NCBI GenBank assembly: GCA_021927905.1
Contig: BLLK01000045.1
Location: forward strand, 1,116,001 to 1,180,000
Source: Chaetoceros tenuissimus
Taxonomy: Eukaryota > Bacillariophyta > Thalassiosirophyceae > Chaetocerotales > Chaetocerotaceae
DNA length: 64,000 nt
Direction of reading: 5' to 3'
Each line of letters starts with the position of its first letter. Positions within the stretch are counted from its first letter, which is position 1. The notes under the pieces are model-generated. The model ran no database searches. It was given only the letters and a program-made list of their open reading frames with translations, and was not told the DNA's origin. Made by a program: the position numbers and the translations under genes. Below, one piece after another: positions 30,686 to 40,668 of this stretch.

Positions 30686-31369
30686 ATGTCAAAACTAGCT
30701 ACAGGTGATTACGATAAATTTCATAGAATGGTGGCTTCACCAGCAATAGCACGGTCTTGCATCAATAGCTTCTGTGAAAGTAAAGGATGCATACTTTTCA
30801 TGCCGTCGCATGCAACTTTTCAGGATTATCCGATATACGACGCATCCAATATCTTGAACTTGGCATCATATTATGCTCTTGTAGTTGTCAGTTTTACTGG
30901 TCTCTCAACTTTGCTCAATTGTACAAAAACTGTTGCTATCAGAGATTTCCTAGAAAGTGGAGGTGAACAGATATATCCAAAATCTTCCATTGATTCCATA
31001 AACAAAGTGAGAATTAAAGAGATGTTGTGTTCTATAAGTAATCCAGAATTGAAATTAGGTGATGATATGCTGATCTATCTGCAAAATTACACATGTGAAG
31101 ATGTAAATAGTGAAGGGAAGGAAGATTCACTATTCCTATTGCGGAGTTTTGAATACAAATTTGGTTTGCTTGGAGGGTTAGACATCATTATGTTTCATAT
31201 CGCTTCAAATGATAAAACGAAATTGCACTTGGTTGAGGTTTACAAACTTCGCAACACTTTCGTAAATTATATTTTCTCTCATTTGTTCCATATATTGGGT
31301 TCACTTTGCCGCTATATTTTTGAACCAAAAGTGTTGAATAAAGAATTGCACAAGACTAAATCCAATTAA
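30686..31369 (+). CDS. Hypothetical protein
   Basis: 227 residues from ATG 30686, single exon, same strand as the LYR gene and 200 bp after it. No family recognised. There is a hydrophobic segment SYYALVVVSFTGLSTLL at about residues 62-78, possibly a membrane helix or buried core, and a second one near the C-terminus (FVNYIFSHLFHILGSLC). Composition is coding-like, not repeat-like. It could be a small membrane-associated protein; support is only the open frame. Confidence 0.5.
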   Translation: MSKLATGDYDKFHRMVASPAIARSCINSFCESKGCILFMPSHATFQDYPIYDASNILNLASYYALVVVSFTGLSTLLNCTKTVAIRDFLESGGEQIYPKSSIDSINKVRIKEMLCSISNPELKLGDDMLIYLQNYTCEDVNSEGKEDSLFLLRSFEYKFGLLGGLDIIMFHIASNDKTKLHLVEVYKLRNTFVNYIFSHLFHILGSLCRYIFEPKVLNKELHKTKSN

Positions 31370-31812
31370 GTAAATTATAGAAATTGACCTAAAATAAAAA
31401 GATTACAAATACCAACAAATACAGTAAATTGATGAAGTAAGCTTCGTAGTAACCTTTTTGCAGGACAACAAGCAAAATGAAGGTGTCAATTGATTTGATA
31501 AGAAAACAACTCCATGTTTTCTCATCATTGTTTACATTTGTTCATAGAGAGTTTCCAAAATTTTAATTATAAAACTGATTTCCTATTCTACAATGACGCC
31601 CCCAAAAACCTATCCCGTAAATGACATGCGTCAGATTGTGACAAGCTATCGCTGACTTTTTTCACAAAGAAAGAAAAGCTTTCACCACATCTGCCACCTT
31701 CCAACCTTCACACCTCTACGTTCTTAGAATTCAAAGTTCTCGAGTTCTTCACTATTTCCTTATAACATTTAAAGAGGACCAGTCCCAGAACAAAAAGATA
31801 TTGTAAATAAGG
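31370..31812. other. Promoter region of the zinc-finger gene
   Basis: 443 bp holding the inverted TGACGC/GCGTCA pair at 31594-31633 about 200 bp before the ATG; otherwise AT-rich and featureless. Confidence 0.4.
31594..31633. promoter_or_regulatory. Inverted TGACGC / GCGTCA pair
   Basis: TGACGC at 31594-31599 and its exact reverse complement GCGTCA at 31628-31633 face each other, 28 bp apart, about 180-220 bp before the start of the zinc-finger gene. The hexamer matches a diatom CO2/cAMP-responsive element. Functional meaning is inferred. Confidence 0.3.
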
Positions 31813-32364
31813 ATGGGAAGAAACTGTGCTGATTGCGATTATTACTTGGCAAGCTCGCGTTTTTCGTCGAATCAATGGAGGAAAGGCCCTGGCTATTCAA
31901 GATGCAGAGAATGTGTCGCAGGAGATGGCTATGGTAACAATACTTCCACTACCTCCTACTCTTTTCAGTGTCACCAATGTTACCGAGAATTTCCAGACAA
32001 TAATCAGCTTCAAATGCATATGCAAGTGCATCGCCCTAGAACAGTTTCATGTCCTGTTTGTGGAGATCAAAGGTTCAAGTCAAATGCTAATGCTGTTGCC
32101 CATGTCGAAAGCGGATATTGCCGTGGATGCAGAGGAAGAGATAACGCTAGACAGCAAATCTATGAGTTTGCTGCTAGACAGGGAATGAATCAATACATGA
32201 CTGAAACTCCAATGTTGACATATGGTAGCCATGGAACGCAATACAGTCAGGTTCCGGACTTGCCATACAAGTGTCCAGAATGCAACAAATATTTCCGTCA
32301 AATGAGCCAGCTCCTTCAGCATCGAGATGCTAAGCATTCTCAGAATAGATACTTAGGTTACTAA
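31813..32364 (+). CDS. C2H2 zinc-finger protein with N-terminal Stc1-like CxxC module
   Basis: 183 residues from ATG 31813. Residues 5-36 (CADC ... FSSNQWRKGPGYSRCRECV) have the two CxxC pairs and the F-S-x-N-Q pattern of the Stc1-type zinc domain, which in fission yeast links RNAi to chromatin. Then follow a C2H2 finger (FQCHQCYREFPDNNQLQMHMQVH), a CPVCGDQRF..H..SGYC unit and a last C2H2 finger (YKCPECNKYFRQMSQLLQHRDAKH). It is probably a nucleic-acid-binding protein. The Stc1 label rests on pattern only; the fingers are certain. Confidence 0.85.
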   Translation: MGRNCADCDYYLASSRFSSNQWRKGPGYSRCRECVAGDGYGNNTSTTSYSFQCHQCYREFPDNNQLQMHMQVHRPRTVSCPVCGDQRFKSNANAVAHVESGYCRGCRGRDNARQQIYEFAARQGMNQYMTETPMLTYGSHGTQYSQVPDLPYKCPECNKYFRQMSQLLQHRDAKHSQNRYLGY

Positions 32365-32495
32365 CTTACCGATCATCTGAAATTTGATTGAAACATAATT
32401 GCATGATTATTGCTATATTTTCCTATTTTATCTGCATTATCGCCTTGAGCTGACGATTATTTTCTATTGTTTCTCTAATTGATTAAAATGGCTTC

Positions 32496-33761
32496 CTACT
32501 CCTCCTTATTCTTGCTAGCATCAAACGCTGTACTTGCAACTGTTTCAGTAACGGTTGTTGTGCGAGTTGTAAGGAATGAAGGAGTGGAAGTGAAGCCTGC
32601 GTCCTCTTCCTCCTCATCTTCTCTGTTATGTTTAATATATTCAGTTTCAATAAAGGTACTCATGTCTGTGTCGATATCAATTTTAACCATGCCAGGGTAA
32701 ACTGCATCAATCACCCCACTTATACCAGCGTACTCGCCTTCAATAATAACAACCTCATCTCCCTGTGTGAATTCACCATTGGATTCCATTCGTTTTGCTA
32801 CTTTTACTTGATCCACTGTTGTCCCAGTCGTAGGAGTTTGAACTGGTTCTGTCCTAAGTGTTTGAGATACTTCCATCGATCCCACTTTATATGGTCTAGT
32901 TCCGGAACGTTTGTGAGGGGTTGAGTTCGAAGGCACCGAGTTATTGTTTGCTTCCTTCGTTGTTCGTAGTTGTTGTGGCACTTCACATGTATCCATCTTG
33001 ACATATTGCCGACGTTTGTAAGCTTGATCAGCTTTACTATAAGTTGCAGGTCTTGCAGTGACTGGCTGTTGCTCTTTGTTTCGAAGATTCTGAGTTACTT
33101 CAGAGGAGCCAATATTGACATATTGACGCTTAGCAGCACTTGTTCCTACGTTCGGTGTCCTGGTTGGAAAAGATGTGTTGGGGTATTCTTGCGCCTTGGG
33201 AGTACGCAATTGCTGAGATACCTCACAAGAATCCATTTGTACATATTGACGTTTACTTGGATTTGTGGTTGCTTTGTATTTACCATCATTATTAGCATTT
33301 GTTGGGAATTCTTCCTTACGAAGAGATTGTGTATACTGGCCAATGCTGTTTCCGTTATGATGACCAAACTGTTGATTGTAGGCAGCTTGTTGTTCACGCT
33401 GTTTCTTCTTCTCGAGAAGTTTCTCAGCATTTTCAGTTAAGTATCCATATGCAGCATTGATTTTTGCAAACTGTTCATTTGCTCTAAGCTTTTCATCTTC
33501 GGAAGCATCTGAAATTAGATCGGGATGAAACTTTTTTGCCATTTTTCTATAAGCATTCTTTATCTTGAACATATCTAGAGTTTCTGGTTCTAGATTGAGG
33601 ACAATGCAAGCATCATCTTCACCACCATATCCAGAGAGATAGCTTAAATTGGTAGAAGAATATCTTGTTGATGCCTTCAGGTGGTGGTTAACAAATGCAT
33701 TAACTTGCACTGAAGAGGAAGAAAAAAAGATATGCAGAGCAAGCGGAAAAGATATCTTCAT
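32496..33761 (-). CDS. Plastid-targeted J-domain protein with QYVxM repeats and KOW-like domain
   Basis: 421 residues from ATG 33761. Signal peptide then VNAFVNHH, an ASAF-like plastid motif. A J-domain follows at about residues 50-115 (AYRKMAKKFHPDLISDA with the HPD triad), so it should stimulate an Hsp70. Residues about 165-310 hold four spaced copies of [KR]RQYVxMxSxEVxQxLR (copy 4 reads RPYKVGSMEVSQTLR) and a weaker fifth before them. Near residue 330-385, GEFTQGDEVVIIEGEYAGISGVI then VKIDIDTD is a KOW/NusG-type beta-barrel unit that commonly touches RNA or ribosomes. The tail is acidic then Thr-rich. The combination suggests a stromal co-chaperone acting on nascent chains or RNA; that is inference. 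Confidence 0.85.
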   Translation of the reverse strand: MKISFPLALHIFFSSSSVQVNAFVNHHLKASTRYSSTNLSYLSGYGGEDDACIVLNLEPETLDMFKIKNAYRKMAKKFHPDLISDASEDEKLRANEQFAKINAAYGYLTENAEKLLEKKKQREQQAAYNQQFGHHNGNSIGQYTQSLRKEEFPTNANNDGKYKATTNPSKRQYVQMDSCEVSQQLRTPKAQEYPNTSFPTRTPNVGTSAAKRQYVNIGSSEVTQNLRNKEQQPVTARPATYSKADQAYKRRQYVKMDTCEVPQQLRTTKEANNNSVPSNSTPHKRSGTRPYKVGSMEVSQTLRTEPVQTPTTGTTVDQVKVAKRMESNGEFTQGDEVVIIEGEYAGISGVIDAVYPGMVKIDIDTDMSTFIETEYIKHNREDEEEEDAGFTSTPSFLTTRTTTVTETVASTAFDASKNKEE

Positions 33762-34239
33762 AGCTCTCTAGGTAGAAAACGTATTAGCGATGTTTGCAAA
33801 GGTTTAGGGAGAGTGTATTTAAAATGAGACACATGAAAATGTATTGGATATCTTTGTTTTTTTTTGGTTTTCTGTTCGTTGTTCTTTTGTTCGAAAATTT
33901 AAAATTTCGTCATCACTACTAATTTAGTAACATAACAAAAGAAAAAGAAGGGGAAAGAGAAATTATGTACATATATAGGTACCCCAGTACTGACCTACAA
34001 TGACATGCCCTTTGTTTATCTACGTAGTACGTACAGTACACTCTCGAACCTCTACAAACTTCAAACTTTTCCTTAGTTGTTTATTTGATGCATTCAAATT
34101 GTATCTCGTGCGGAGAATAGCTTGTACATCTATTCAAAAGGAAAGCACTGTATTACATACAAGCTAGAAGAAGAAACACTGTAGCTTAGTCCTGAAAAGC
34201 AAACTGAGAATCTACTCCAATCAAAATACATCATAGACA
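33762..34239. other. Divergent promoter region
   Basis: 478 bp between the J-domain gene (minus) and the PP2C gene (plus). It contains small palindromes (TACGTA, GTACGTAC) around 34020-34040. No other feature. Confidence 0.4.
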
Positions 34240-35265
34240 ATGCCACCATCAAATGCAAATTGTGGTGTCAAGAAGATGCAGATAAGTTTTGCTGAACAGA
34301 TGAACCCTCAGAAAAGAAATACAATGGAGGATTCTCACGTCATTCAACATCCTAACAATTCGGAGTGGTCACATGACTCAACCTTTATTGGTTGTTATGA
34401 TGGACATGGTGGCAGAGACATTGTTGAATTCCTAGAAGACAATCTACACTCGATAATATGCCAGGAACTCAACCACGATGACGATGCTCCTATATACGAG
34501 CGGTTAGAAAGATCATTTCTAATGGCAGATGTACAGTCTAAATTGAAAAATATACAAACGAGCGGGTCAACAGTTGCGATATGTATTATTGAACGCGAGA
34601 TTGTATCGAAGGACAGCAATGACGAGAAATGTATGAGGATCAAAATACACGCTGCGAATGCTGGTGATGCTAGAGCTGTTCTTTCTTGTAAACCATCCCT
34701 GTTGTCATCGGAAATTACAAATGATCAAGGTACTACAAAGTTGGAAGGCAAAAATACAACTTTTCATGATAGAAATGATGCAACGACTATTCGTCTCACC
34801 GAAGATCATAAAGCTGACGACCCAAGTGAAGTTGAGCGGATTGAAAATGCTGGCGGTTTCTTTATGAGGAATAGAGTTTTAGGGATAATGGCAGTTGCAC
34901 GCAGTTTAGGGGATCATGGAATGAAGGAGTTTGTCACGGCAAAACCCTATGTCCGTTCCATAGAATTTTGTTTAGATTTGAATCAAGTTGCAAGTTGTGA
35001 GAATGAAGATTGTAGCAATGAATCTTTGGAAGAAAGAGAATTCATTATTCTTGCATGTGATGGTTTGTGGGATACCATGGAAGATCATGAAGCTGTAGCT
35101 ATAGTCAGAAAATTTTTGAAAATTCAGCAGGATCTCTCAAACAACAATGACGGTCAACCTTTGAACACATACGACCTTCGGGATAAGGCTGCACAAATTT
35201 TATGCAAAGAAGCATTGAAAAGGGGGACAACAGACAATGTAACTGCTCTCGTGGCTTGGTTTTAA
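34240..35265 (+). CDS. PP2C-family protein phosphatase (compact)
   Basis: 341 residues from ATG 34240, nearly all catalytic domain. Motifs in order: MNPQKRNTMEDSHV, FIGCYDGHGGRDIV (metal-binding Asp), SGSTVAICII, HAANAGDARAVLSCKP, LTEDHKADDPSEVERIENAGGF, GIMAVARSLGDHGMK, FIILACDGLWDTMEDHEAV and GTTDNVTALVAWF with the last Asp. It is a Ser/Thr phosphatase of the PPM family. A 50-residue insertion between the third and fourth blocks is hydrophilic. It is only distantly similar to the PP2C at 28176-29708, so the two are not a recent duplication. Confidence 0.95.
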   Translation: MPPSNANCGVKKMQISFAEQMNPQKRNTMEDSHVIQHPNNSEWSHDSTFIGCYDGHGGRDIVEFLEDNLHSIICQELNHDDDAPIYERLERSFLMADVQSKLKNIQTSGSTVAICIIEREIVSKDSNDEKCMRIKIHAANAGDARAVLSCKPSLLSSEITNDQGTTKLEGKNTTFHDRNDATTIRLTEDHKADDPSEVERIENAGGFFMRNRVLGIMAVARSLGDHGMKEFVTAKPYVRSIEFCLDLNQVASCENEDCSNESLEEREFIILACDGLWDTMEDHEAVAIVRKFLKIQQDLSNNNDGQPLNTYDLRDKAAQILCKEALKRGTTDNVTALVAWF

Positions 35266-35492
35266 ACCTTTACGTACGTAGACATAATGTAAATATTTCA
35301 CCACCTTTCGAGAAGTGTCAACAAAGTTTGAGGTAAGACTAGAGAAATGCCAGGGTAAAGACGCCTTAAGTGTGGCTTAGTACTGATTAAGTGACAATTA
35401 GTATTGCACATGAAAATATAGAAAATGGTATATGCATATATATGACGGTGAAAGGTATGTCCAGTACCTATTTTTTAGCAAGGCACATTTCT

Positions 35493-36565
35493 TCATGCAT
35501 TCATGAGAGTTTCTTTCATGTTTTGAATATTCGATGTAATCTCCGGAATACTCATTTCTTCTCTGACAGCCCTCAAGATATCAATGGCTTCGTCATGGGC
35601 GAAAGGAAGGTGGGTTCGGATGTAGAGCCTAGAAAATAGTTTGATATGAAGAACGTCCGTATCTTGAAGAACGTCTGGGTTGGTTACAGTAAGAGCTAGC
35701 TGCATTGAAGCCAAGGCTAGGCTGGAGGACCTTTTGCTCTTCACTACAGGAAGAGTAAGGATATTGTCTAGAATATAATTAGCAATTTCTTGAAAAATTT
35801 CAAGGTTGTATTGAATTTCGGGGTTAGTAGCTTTGATAATGTCAACATACTTGTACAAGAAATGTTGAGGGGTTGCTGGATTAAGCTTCCATTTCATGTG
35901 TTGAAGAATGTCCATCTCCATAGTAAATAATTCCTGGCGTTCGAACTTCATATTAGATGGATGTTTGAAATAGAATTTGTAGATCTTTTCCGCACTTCTT
36001 GCAGAGCCATGCACTTTCAGTGCAAGATACAATGAGGCCATGGATAGGAGTTGCAGCTTGCGTTTAGACTCGTCGCGATCGTTCTTGCTGAGTACTAAAG
36101 TATAGCACCGATCAAAATAGAACATGGCGTAATAGATAATTTCTCTGTCAAAGTCACCTGAATCAACAATCTGGAAATGCAGTGATTAGCAAGCTATCAA
36201 AAAGATATACTGTAGATTGCGACAAAACTGTGACTTACTTTCAGCATCCATGAATAAACTTCTCTCCTAACCTTTAGAATCATATCATCGTTAAAGAAGC
36301 TGTCATCTGCAGGGGGTTTCTCATCGTCCACTGCTCTGAAAGTTCTTGGAGACTCCTTTTCATAAACAAACTTATCGAACTGGCATGGACTCCCCTTTCG
36401 TTTGCGTGAGTTCATGGTATCGTTGAATGAGCCCAATGGGTCGGATTCGTGTGTATTACAACTGCTGCGGACCTGAAAGCAGCTTGCAGATATATGAGAG
36501 TGCTCATATGACTGCTCCTTTTGGACTAGTGCTAGTAATTCAGGTAATTGAGCGTCGAAAGTCAT
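35493..36565 (-). CDS. Cyclin (diatom-type)
   Basis: Two exons: 36565-36239 and 36170-35493; intron 36238-36171 (68 bp, GTAAGT to TTTCCAG, phase 0). About 334 residues. The cyclin N-box begins REVYSWMLKIVDSGDFDREIIYYAMFYFDRCY and continues through LLSMASLYLALKVHG; the second helical fold follows (PATPQHFLYKYVDII to ALASMQLALTVT). The region before the box is low in complexity with RKRKG. It should activate a cyclin-dependent kinase. The box most resembles the expanded diatom-specific cyclins, which often respond to nutrients; the exact class is not certain. Confidence 0.9.
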
Positions 36566-37445
36566 GATGGAAGATTTTATGAAAGTGTGTTCGTGCTAGC
36601 AGAAGGTGTGATTGTGATGAACTATGGTAGAAGTTTGGTGTGGATTGGAAGCAGAAGCAGGTTTGGCTCCAAGTTCGTCGTTTCTTTTCTTTGGGGATAC
36701 TAAAGTTAACCTAATATTCTTGCCTATTCCACGTCAGTATTCTATTTTAGCTTCGGATAAGCTATTTTGCATAACTCCGAGGTCATCCTAGTAGGTTACA
36801 CATGATCGAATGATACAGTTTTTGTGTTTTTGTTAGCTTTAGAAGGTGGAAATATGTTTTACAATTGGTCTTCAAGTCAATACATTTCAACTAATCAACA
36901 GCTTCAAACAGTGCAAGATCATTGTTAATATGGATATGAATATTATGTTACAGTTCTATATAATTACTTCCCAAATATAGTACGGAACTTATTCAGTTCT
37001 CATTTACCCAGGAGTCTTTTTCGTGGGATCTTGCCAGGTTCGAAATGACTTTGATCAGGCATGGCATTCCTATTTTCTCACAAAAATCTGTGCAATGGTA
37101 ATCTAATTTTCTTTTTCGTGGGATCTTTCCAGGTTCGAAATGCTTGTTTCACGCGCGAGCGATCAATTCTATGAACAAATTTTTCACTTATGCTACTTAG
37201 TAGAGTAGTCTAGGAGACTACTAGTCTACATAGTTCATACCCGATATTGAGACACCTTTTAATTGAAAAAGATGATATGAAAAGGTGCACATTCATAAAT
37301 ATTGATATGTCACATATGCAGAACTTCTGAGAGCTAGAAATAGAGAAAATGTGATCGAAATAGGGTCGAAGAAAGACCCCAAAGGATTAATATTTTTATT
37401 GGAACTACGAATGTTAAAGGTGAAGCACATTTGTAATGATCTTTG
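36566..37445. other. Intergenic with a 30-bp direct repeat
   Basis: 880 bp that should contain the cyclin promoter. Apart from the repeat pair at 37019-37142 it is AT-rich and without genes. Confidence 0.5.
37019..37142. repeat. Pair of 30-bp direct repeats
   Basis: A 30-bp sequence beginning TTTTCGTGGGATCTT and ending CCAGGTTCGAAATG occurs at about 37019-37048 and again at about 37113-37142 with one mismatch. Nothing in either copy is coding. Confidence 0.85.
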
Positions 37446-38510
37446 CTAAATAGCTTCAAAGGGTTCAGATTCTTCTCGACTTATGTCAGGATTACCAACC
37501 GAAATATTCGCGTCCAATCTTTGAAGCCTTCTACTTCCAGTAGAAGTTGGCAGTGAAGTACTAACCCTTCTTCGTGAGGACAAATACTCTGGAGGGAGTT
37601 CTAAGCCATTTTGAAGTACAATCCAGAAAGCCCCAAAGTAACTATGCTCTGAATTTCTTTTTTTATTGTTTTCACATATATTCTAGCTGCGATTACAGTG
37701 ACGAAGACTCCGTTGAAAGGCGCTAAAATTTCCCCAATCAGTAGGAGTAAAGGTGGTGGACCATGTCCATCTATTGCATACCAAAGGGAAAAGAGAATTG
37801 GCCAAGTTGATGTCAGCACGAAAGCAGAAACGTAGAGAGTGGTCTGTGTCAAAATTTGCCTTCTTCTGCGCTTTGCTAATATTTGCGTCTTTGTGAGTCG
37901 GATGGGAGTTTCACTTTCTTGGCTACTCCATATTGATCGTATCAAATTCTTAAAACTTCTCAATCTCGGTGATGAGGATGTTCTCAAACGCTCAGAATTG
38001 CTACCTGTAGTAGGTGCATAAGTGGTACATTGTCGCAACACCATACTTTGCCTGAAAGTATTTCTCACTTTTGCCTCCGTCTTTTTGACATGAAAGTATA
38101 ACTTCATTGTAAACAGGATCATGCCAATAACACATGTTGCACAAATTATTGATACGACCAAAAATGCCACCTTCTGCTGCGTTGATGTATGTGTTGGGTT
38201 GTCATTATTTTCCATTCCCAAAGGTAAGCATATGCTTTTCAGTCTGGATGGCCCAATCGACATCATTTTGGTAAAAATAATACAGCAAGAAATAATGAAA
38301 TTGAATAAAATTCCTCCCATATGAATCATTTTCCAATACTTTGCCCTAAAAACTTGGTGAGACATATTACTCTCCACTAATTTGTAGTTGTAAAAGGCTA
38401 TAGCCATCGTATAATTTAAAGAGCCAATGCATCCGAAAGAGGCCAAAAAAGCATTTGCGTACTACGGTAGCATGATCCCCGATTGCCTATTGCTGTAAAA
38501 TCAGTCTTTG
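37446..38510 (-). pseudogene. GPCR-like seven-helix protein gene, 5' truncated and frameshifted
   Basis: The longest frame (38446-37601) encodes helices that fit transmembrane segments 3 to 7 of the rhodopsin-like receptors common in diatoms: ASFGCIGSLNYTMAIAFYNYKL, then two helices, a third loop with Arg/Ser, and PLLLLIGEILAPFNGVFVTVIAARIY. Two breaks are seen. At the 5' side, around 38455-38475, the family's PK....A.GN..SC turn is in another frame (ATG 38510), and no segment 1-2 is found further up. At the 3' side, a run of seven T (37658-37664) precedes a change of frame; past it the typical tail (AFWIVLQNG.ELPPEYLSSRRR) runs on to a stop at 37446. Either a decayed gene or homopolymer sequencing error plus a missed exon. 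Confidence 0.7.
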
Positions 38511-38846
38511 GCACCATGAAAAATGAAAAGGGGCCCTAGATGTTGAACTTTAGATTACAGTATGGAATGTACGTACGAAGTAGCAGTAAGAAAAAAAGTA
38601 GGGTTCGCTCAATTTCAGTTGAGTGATGGGTGATGATGTTTTCCGAATTGCTTATTTTTGCAAACGAGCTGAAGAATAAAATTGCCCTGGCTGTCAATAG
38701 TTCTCCAACTTCTAAGATAGGACAATCCTTGTTAGTTGCAAATTGAAATTCTTTCTAGAACAAAGTTAGTTTGTTTGGTACTTCAGCGAGTATCTCCAAT
38801 AAATCCAACACTATTAGAACGTGCAGAACAATAAACAACTAAAACT

Positions 38847-39443
38847 ATGGTGACCTTGAACAAAGATAGTATTGATAAACTCGATTACAACGAGCTTAGA
38901 AAGGCATGTAAAGATGCAGGAGTAAATGGAAAGGGTACCATTGAGGAGTTAAAATCTCGCCTGCTTATGTCACAGAAAGAAGAAAAGGTTAAAAGTGCAG
39001 CAAAAAGGCCACAAAAGCATAAAGGGTTTGAAAAATTCCAGTACCGTGATATTCAAGCTACCTGTACGAAATACAACATTAATGGCAAAGGACCTAGAGA
39101 AACACTTATCAAGCGTCTTAAGGATAATGGAATCACACCAGACCAAGTTCTACCAGCTACTCCTGGAAAAAAGATTGTGGTAATCGATTCCGATAGTGAT
39201 GACTCTAATTCCGAGCCTGAGGAGACTGAAGAGGATGATTTTGATAAGATTGTAAAAGCTGCCGAAGCTGATGCAAAGCAACAGAAAGACTGGTCCAGGA
39301 AAAGTGGTGACAATAAATCAGAATCTTTTCTGTCCAAAGCATATGCTTCCTTCACTGGTATCTTTTCTTTTGGATTTGGAACTAAGAGAAAGACTGAAAC
39401 TATTCATATTGACGAAAAACCAGTCAAACGTGTAAAGAAGTGA
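38847..39443 (+). CDS. Two-SAP-domain nuclear protein
   Basis: 198 residues from ATG 38847. Two SAP motifs: residues 10-43 (LDYNELRKACKDAGVNGKGTIEELKSRLL) and about 68-95 (FQYRDIQATCTKYNINGKGPRETLIKRL), both with the helix-turn-helix pattern that binds AT-rich DNA or RNA. An acidic stretch (DSDSDDSNSEPEETEEDD) and a C-terminus with KRKT and KPVKRVKK, likely nuclear localisation signals, follow. It is probably a chromatin- or RNA-associated protein. Its precise role is unknown. Confidence 0.85.
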   Translation: MVTLNKDSIDKLDYNELRKACKDAGVNGKGTIEELKSRLLMSQKEEKVKSAAKRPQKHKGFEKFQYRDIQATCTKYNINGKGPRETLIKRLKDNGITPDQVLPATPGKKIVVIDSDSDDSNSEPEETEEDDFDKIVKAAEADAKQQKDWSRKSGDNKSESFLSKAYASFTGIFSFGFGTKRKTETIHIDEKPVKRVKK

Positions 39444-39942
39444 AGGCGATACTATGTTTCTCTTTCAGTTTCTGGGGTGAACGTCTATTTCTTTGAGATT
39501 CTTCAACACTGTTCGTGGATCCGCATTCAACTTAAACAGCGATAAAGAGTCGGGGGACGACTCGAAAATATTAATATAATTAGAAATAGATGTTTATATT
39601 TAGTATGGATTTCTTTCTTATGAATGACTCGAATTGGAAACATGAAAAATTCAACGAATTTGTTCCATTAATCTTGGAGAATCTTGGTTACCTACATCGA
39701 TGCGGGAATAAATATATTACCACTTTATTTCAAATATTTTATAATAAGGTTTTGAAATATGGAATACCTCGAACTTTTCGCTTATTATGAAGCCGTCCTT
39801 GTATTTGAAAACATCATCATAAATTCTGTAGAATATATAATCGACGGACAGACGTAAAAGTCTTTCATCTTCATCTAGTGAAATTCTCCGTTCATTGCGT
39901 GTGGTGTGTGGTACTACAGTATCATATTAATAACATCTTGCA
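39444..39942. other. Intergenic
   Basis: 499 bp between the SAP gene and the AlkB-like gene, both on the plus strand. AT-rich; the open frame at 39590-39790 has no support. Confidence 0.4.
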
Positions 39943-40668
39943 ATGAAAGGTGCTCCGGTGTCAAAGGCACAATCACTTACAGAAATTCCGTGTGGATTTA
40001 CGCTAACTGAAAATGCAATACCTGAAGAATCATGGTTAGAAATAGTGAAATTCCTCCGACTCGATTTAGAAAAAGAAGATTTAGGAATTATGATTTCAGA
40101 ATCCCATGCCAATGACATAATTCGCTGGGAAACAACTCCTACACCCCAGAATAGGCCAGTTGCACAATTTGGTTTCAGGTATGATTATGGCAAAGATGTG
40201 GTAGTATTGCCTTCAGATGAATTGAATGAAGGGATCGCCGCTACCCCACCTATTCCAGATTTGTTCCAAAAATTGCTTCTTCAACCATTTCTTGAATCAG
40301 AACATGGAACAAACACAATACAAAATGAAATATTCACGCAATGTATTATTAACGTTTACATTGCAAGTAATGACTCGCACATTCCATGGCATTTTGATGA
40401 TCTCGTCTTTGGGCCAAGAGTCCTTGTCTATTCTTTTGGGGAGAGTAGACCTCTAAAAATGCGGAAATTGAAAACTGGCGTAGTACAAAAGGACAAAGAA
40501 ATGCAATCAGCTTCAACTGAAAAAGACTATGACTACTACACTGCATACCCAAGTCATTGTTCACGTTATGTATTATCAGAATCTGCTAGGTATGAATGGC
40601 AACACTCGGTCCCAAAAGGAGAAAGATGGAGGATATCAATCACATTCAGGAGTTTATCTTCATCCTAA
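39943..40668 (+). CDS. AlkB-like 2-oxoglutarate/Fe(II) dioxygenase
   Basis: 241 residues from ATG 39943. The iron ligands are visible: HFDD in NDSHIPWHFDDLVFGPRVLVYSFG (His-x-Asp, about residues 147-149) and the distal His in YEWQHSVPKGERW, followed by RISITFRSL whose Arg would bind 2-oxoglutarate. This is the AlkB homologue pattern. The N-terminus (PCGFTLTENAIPEESWLEIVKFL) matches the usual start of such domains. Substrate (nucleic acid or protein) cannot be predicted. A 20-residue loop with Lys/Glu/Tyr separates the two halves. Confidence 0.85.
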   Translation: MKGAPVSKAQSLTEIPCGFTLTENAIPEESWLEIVKFLRLDLEKEDLGIMISESHANDIIRWETTPTPQNRPVAQFGFRYDYGKDVVVLPSDELNEGIAATPPIPDLFQKLLLQPFLESEHGTNTIQNEIFTQCIINVYIASNDSHIPWHFDDLVFGPRVLVYSFGESRPLKMRKLKTGVVQKDKEMQSASTEKDYDYYTAYPSHCSRYVLSESARYEWQHSVPKGERWRISITFRSLSSS

